Assembly (NCBI RefSeq): GCF_018383905.1
Contig: NZ_JAGYWA010000003.1
Location: forward strand, 26,931 to 90,930
Reading direction: 5' to 3'
DNA: 64,000 nt
DNA from: Flavobacterium branchiicola
Lineage (GTDB): Bacteria; Bacteroidota; Bacteroidia; Flavobacteriales; Flavobacteriaceae
Made by a program: the position numbers and the translations under genes. Under the pieces are notes generated by a model, which saw nothing but the letters and a program-made list of their open reading frames with translations, searched no databases and was not told the DNA's origin. Below, piece after piece: positions 60,977-64,000 of this stretch (the stretch's first letter is position 1; every line of letters starts with the position of its first letter).

Positions 60977-60984
60977 TATTTTTG
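60977..60984 (+). promoter_or_regulatory. -7 element of sucD
   Basis: TATTTTTG at 60977-60984, about 36 nt upstream of the sucD ATG. No matching -33 at the usual spacing, so only the -7 element is called. Confidence 0.4.
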
Positions 60985-61019
60985 CATCACAATTTTAAAA
61001 ACTACATAAAATATATATC

Positions 61020-61892
61020 ATGAGTGTTTTAGTTAATAAAGATTCCAAAATAATTGTTCAGGGATTTACAGGAAGCGAAGGAACTTTCCACGCTTCTCAA
61101 ATGATTGAGTACGGTACTAATGTTGTTGGTGGTGTTACTCCGGGTAAAGGAGGAACAAGCCATTTAGAGCGTCCGGTTTTTAATACAGTAAAAGATGCTG
61201 TTGATCAAGCTGGTGCTGATACTTCTATCATTTTTGTTCCGCCAGCTTTTGCTGCTGATGCAATTATGGAAGCTGCTGATGCGGGAATTAAAGTAATTAT
61301 TGCTATTACAGAAGGAATTCCTGTAGCAGATATGATTAAAGCAAATAATTATGTTAAAGAAAGAAATTCTAGATTAATTGGTCCAAACTGTCCAGGTGTA
61401 ATTACTCCGGGTGAAGCTAAAGTTGGTATTATGCCAGGTTTCGTTTTCAAAAAAGGAACTGTTGGAATCGTATCTAAATCTGGAACTTTAACTTACGAAG
61501 CTGCTGACCAGGTTGTAAAACAAGGTTTAGGAATCACTACAGCTATTGGTATTGGTGGAGATCCAATTATTGGAACTACAACTAAAGAAGCTGTTGAATT
61601 ATTAATGAATGACCCAGAAACTGAAGTAATCATTATGATTGGTGAAATTGGAGGTCAACTTGAGGCTGATGCTGCAAGATGGGTAAAAGCGGATGGTAAC
61701 CGTAAACCAGTTATTGGTTTTATCGCTGGAGAAACTGCTCCTGCTGGTAGAACAATGGGTCACGCAGGTGCTATTGTTGGTGGTTCTGATGATACAGCTG
61801 CTGCTAAAAAACAAATCATGAGAGACAACGGAATTCACGTTGTTGATTCACCAGCTGAAATTGGTAAAAAAGTAAAAGAAGTACTTGGATAA
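61020..61892 (+). CDS. sucD: Succinate-CoA ligase alpha subunit
   Basis: TCA-cycle enzyme subunit of 290 aa. It carries the CoA-binding Rossmann part ([35 protein letters not shown]), [40 protein letters not shown] and the phosphohistidine loop [10 protein letters not shown] (active-site His). The partner sucC is not adjacent. Strong terminator at 61921-61953. Confidence 0.97.
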   Translation: MSVLVNKDSKIIVQGFTGSEGTFHASQMIEYGTNVVGGVTPGKGGTSHLERPVFNTVKDAVDQAGADTSIIFVPPAFAADAIMEAADAGIKVIIAITEGIPVADMIKANNYVKERNSRLIGPNCPGVITPGEAKVGIMPGFVFKKGTVGIVSKSGTLTYEAADQVVKQGLGITTAIGIGGDPIIGTTTKEAVELLMNDPETEVIIMIGEIGGQLEADAARWVKADGNRKPVIGFIAGETAPAGRTMGHAGAIVGGSDDTAAAKKQIMRDNGIHVVDSPAEIGKKVKEVLG

Positions 61893-61920
61893 TCTTCAAG
61901 TCTCGAAATAATAAAATTCC

Positions 61921-61953
61921 AAAAAAGTCTCAATATTTACTTGAGACTTTTTT
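61921..61953 (+). terminator. Terminator after sucD
   Basis: Stem AAAAAAGTCTCAA / TTGAGACTTTTTT with loop TATTTAC and a T-run. Confidence 0.9.
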
Positions 61954-62000
61954 CCATTTTAAAATACTGAGGTATAAATAGAAAAATCTTAGCATCTTTG

Positions 62001-62018
62001 TCCCGATAGCTATCGGGA
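62001..62018. repeat. TCCCGATAGCTATCGGGA palindrome
   Basis: A perfect 18-bp palindrome in the leader of the following gene, just downstream of a -7-like CATCTTTG (61993-62000). It would fold at the 5' end of that transcript. This palindrome is common in flavobacterial intergenic DNA as far as I recall. Confidence 0.8.
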
Positions 62019-62048
62019 TAGTATTTTAAGAAGCATAAAACAAAAAAT

Positions 62049-62477
62049 ATGAGTAAAGATTTAGAAAAATTTAAAGTAAGCAACAGTTTTACTTTTACAA
62101 TTGAAGATAGTTTAGAGCAAGTTTGTAACGCTCCGGAAGGAAGCGCTGGAATTTTTGTAGTTTACGCTGTTGAAGGAGCTGAAAAAGAATTGATCATGGT
62201 TGGTTCTACAGGAACTGTTCAAAATGACGGAACTTTAAAAAGCAAAAATGGCGGACTTTATGATAAAATTGTAAACGGACACCAATTTGCAAAAACGGGA
62301 AGAAAATATTCCTGGCCAGCGCAAATGAAATTAGAAAGTATTGACGCTCTTGAAGTAGTTTGGTACGAAACATTTAATGCAGATGCAAAAGCAATTCCAA
62401 CTGCAGTTGAAGGACAGGTTTTACAAAACTTCTTAGACGCAAGTGGAAAATTGCCAAGATGGAATGTGGCATTCTAA
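62049..62477 (+). CDS. Hypothetical protein, possible GIY-YIG-like fold
   Basis: Soluble protein of 142 aa that I do not recognise with certainty. The segment GIFVVYAVEGAEKELIMVGSTG resembles the GIY...YIG core of GIY-YIG nucleases, and the end (WYETFNADAK...EGQVLQNFLDASGKLPRWN) has the late Glu and P-x-W-N pattern seen in that fold. Tyr and other catalytic residues are not fully matched, so activity is doubtful. The palindrome 62001-62018 lies in its leader, and a terminator follows at 62500-62530. Confidence 0.6.
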   Translation: MSKDLEKFKVSNSFTFTIEDSLEQVCNAPEGSAGIFVVYAVEGAEKELIMVGSTGTVQNDGTLKSKNGGLYDKIVNGHQFAKTGRKYSWPAQMKLESIDALEVVWYETFNADAKAIPTAVEGQVLQNFLDASGKLPRWNVAF

Positions 62478-62499
62478 TCCGATAGAAAAAAACTCTCTG

Positions 62500-62530
62500 A
62501 AGCCTTATTTTAATTAGTAAGGCTTTTTTT
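62500..62530 (+). terminator. Terminator after the 142-aa protein gene
   Basis: Stem AAGCCTTA / TAAGGCTT with a ten-base loop and a run of seven T. Confidence 0.8.
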
Positions 62531-62539
62531 ATGTTTTTA

Positions 62540-62570
62540 TTTGTTTTGTGTTTTTGGTTTTATATATTTA
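62540..62570 (+). promoter_or_regulatory. Promoter of the third LRR gene
   Basis: TTTG at 62540-62543 and TATATTTA at 62563-62570, spacer 19 nt; the last base of the -7 element departs from consensus. The leader is about 20 nt. Unlike the first two LRR genes, this upstream region is not a copy of theirs. Confidence 0.5.
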
Positions 62571-62594
62571 AGCACCAAAAAACAAACTAAACCT

Positions 62595-64000
62595 ATGATA
62601 AAGAACTACTTGTTATTACTGACTTTGTGCATTTTTTCTTCGGTTAATTCGCAAATTATTTCTTTTACTGATGCTAATTTTAAGACCAAACTGCTTCAGG
62701 CAAATGCAAATAATACAACTGCCAAAAATTTGAGTTCTAATTATTTTACAATAGATTCTAATAGTAATGGAGAAATTGAAACAGATGAAGCTTTAAACGT
62801 TACTTATTTAGATTTAAAGAATTTCAATATTACATCATTAGATGAATTGAAAAACTTTACTAATTTAAAACAATTAGATTGCTCCACAAACAATCTTAAT
62901 TCTTTAGATCTTACTGGTTTAAATAAACTAGAGAGGTTAAATTGTAGCTTTAATTCAATTAGTCTTTTAAACCTTTCAGATTTAAACAAGATTAGTAGTC
63001 TTGTTTGTCACAATAACAAACTTACTTCACTGAATCTTCTGAATCTCACGAGTCTTGCTATATTTGAAGGGAACAATAATAATTTAAGTAGTTTGGACCT
63101 TTCAAATAGTTTAATACTACAAGAACTGGTTTGTTATAAAAATGAACTTACGGAATTAAAATTACCAAACTCTGTTTATTTGTGGTTTTTAAAATGCGCT
63201 GAGAATTTATTAACCACTTTAGATATTGCAAAATTAGACGGACTTCGATATTTTGATTTTTGGAATAATAAAATAGAAACTATTGATTTTTCAAATTCTA
63301 AAAAACTTACAGACTGTTATGGAGGAATAAACCCGCTAACCTCTGTTGATTTATCTAATTCCGAACTTTTAAAAGCGTTATGGATAGGACATACAGCTAT
63401 TAAAACTTTAGATATAAGTAATTTGAAAAATTTAAAAGATGTAAATATTTCAGATTGTCCCAACTTAGAGTTTCTTAATATAAAAAACGGAACTACGAAA
63501 AATTTCGATTTTTTAGAAAGTGCTTTAACTTCACTGGGGTATAATGGCCAAAATTTATCAAATTGTCCCAATCTTCAATATATTTGTGATGAAGAATCTA
63601 ATTTGACGTTTGTTACAGAAAAAATAGCGTCCTATCAATATACAAATTGTTTAGTTGGAAATTATTGTTCATTTGAGCCAGGTGGGGTAAGCTATACATT
63701 TCAGGGTAAAAATCAAATTGACATTGATAATAACGGCTGTGATGCTGCCGATATTGGAATTCCGTACTTAAATTTTTCAATTTTAAACGGCAGTAAACGA
63801 GAAAATTTTAGTGCTGATGCAAATGGAGCATATTCTTTTAAGCTTCTTGAAGGTTCATATAAAATTGTTCCGGTTATTGAAAATGAAAACTATTTTACTA
63901 TTTCACCGGCTTCAGTAGATATTGTTTTTCCAGCACAGATAAGTCCTTTAAATCAAGATTTTTGTATAGTGCCAAATGGACTGCATAACGATTTAGAAGT
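62595..64000 (+). CDS. Secreted leucine-rich-repeat protein (paralogue 3, cut by window end)
   Basis: Third member of the LRR family, open for 468 codons to the edge of the window. Signal peptide (MIKNYLLLLTLCIFSSVNSQ), an intact EF-hand-like loop DSNSNGEIETDE, then LRR repeats (LKQLDCSTNNLNSLDLTGLN...), a CSFEPGG segment and the Asp/Asn-rich loop (DIDNNGCDAAD) opening the beta region, in the same order as the genes at 2706 and 5450. By analogy the missing end should hold the DUF11/DUF7619-like and T9SS sorting domains. Identity to the other two is lower in the LRR part. Confidence 0.85.
   Translation, partial: MIKNYLLLLTLCIFSSVNSQIISFTDANFKTKLLQANANNTTAKNLSSNYFTIDSNSNGEIETDEALNVTYLDLKNFNITSLDELKNFTNLKQLDCSTNNLNSLDLTGLNKLERLNCSFNSISLLNLSDLNKISSLVCHNNKLTSLNLLNLTSLAIFEGNNNNLSSLDLSNSLILQELVCYKNELTELKLPNSVYLWFLKCAENLLTTLDIAKLDGLRYFDFWNNKIETIDFSNSKKLTDCYGGINPLTSVDLSNSELLKALWIGHTAIKTLDISNLKNLKDVNISDCPNLEFLNIKNGTTKNFDFLESALTSLGYNGQNLSNCPNLQYICDEESNLTFVTEKIASYQYTNCLVGNYCSFEPGGVSYTFQGKNQIDIDNNGCDAADIGIPYLNFSILNGSKRENFSADANGAYSFKLLEGSYKIVPVIENENYFTISPASVDIVFPAQISPLNQDFCIVPNGLHNDLE

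Overview
The window reads as a chromosome segment of a Flavobacterium-like member of the Bacteroidota. The evidence is low GC content, promoters of the TTTG / TAnnTTTG type, starts without Shine-Dalgarno sequences, secreted proteins ending in type IX secretion (T9SS) sorting domains, a response regulator-PglZ protein of the PorX type, an LpxC-FabZ fusion and a ResB-CcsA fusion. I see no rRNA, tRNA, CRISPR array, transposase or prophage.

Region by region. 1-0.79 kb is a repeat-rich intergenic stretch (a tandem 227-bp repeat and a REP-like hairpin). 0.79-8.04 kb carries rpsA and two tandem secreted leucine-rich-repeat (LRR) proteins; all three genes end in near-identical terminators, and a third family member runs off the end of the window at 62.6 kb. 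8.1-16 kb holds an orphan ExbD-like protein lacking the usual membrane aspartate, a fasciclin protein, an EamA exporter, and a duplicated BlaI / M56-peptidase signalling locus with a collapsed second blaI. 16.1-21.7 kb is a run of housekeeping and hypothetical genes (DUF1684, TatD, TcdA, HAD phosphatase, DUF2911, TetR plus DUF1348, a four-helix sensor).

22-34.2 kb is almost all minus strand: a PIG-L deacetylase, a 35-residue membrane peptide and a sodium:solute symporter in one tight operon; a His-rich secreted protein; an outer-membrane barrel; AI-2E and MscS membrane proteins; Maf, a UbiA-type prenyltransferase, KdsC and a DUF2520 protein. 34.4-37 kb is a three-gene array of tail-fibre-like proteins that are visible mosaics of one another. 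37-45 kb has a GH28 pectinase-type enzyme with a palindromic operator, the cytochrome c assembly fusion, a DUF3667 protein, DoxX and an ECF sigma/anti-sigma pair. 45-54 kb has a decayed gene, glutathione peroxidase, a MutS2 without Smr domain, Ung, alanine dehydrogenase, GNAT, TsaE and PorX. 54.3-62 kb is an envelope-lipid block on the plus strand (HD hydrolase, LpxD, LpxC-FabZ, LpxA, EF-P, a second LpxD-like protein, SnoaL-like, SucD) and then a possible GIY-YIG-like protein.

Functional threads: lipid A synthesis (lpxD-lpxC/fabZ-lpxA, with kdsC for Kdo elsewhere); t6A/ct6A tRNA modification (tsaE, tcdA); T9SS export (porX and its likely LRR clients); and envelope sensing (BlaI-M56, sigma/anti-sigma). 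The most unusual points are the LRR paralogue expansion that copied promoter and terminator, the mosaic tail-fibre-like array, the ExbD-like protein without its aspartate, the 35-residue peptide between PIG-L and the symporter, the relic blaI, and several families of structured intergenic repeats. No single unmistakable new system stands out; these are leads, not proven novelties.
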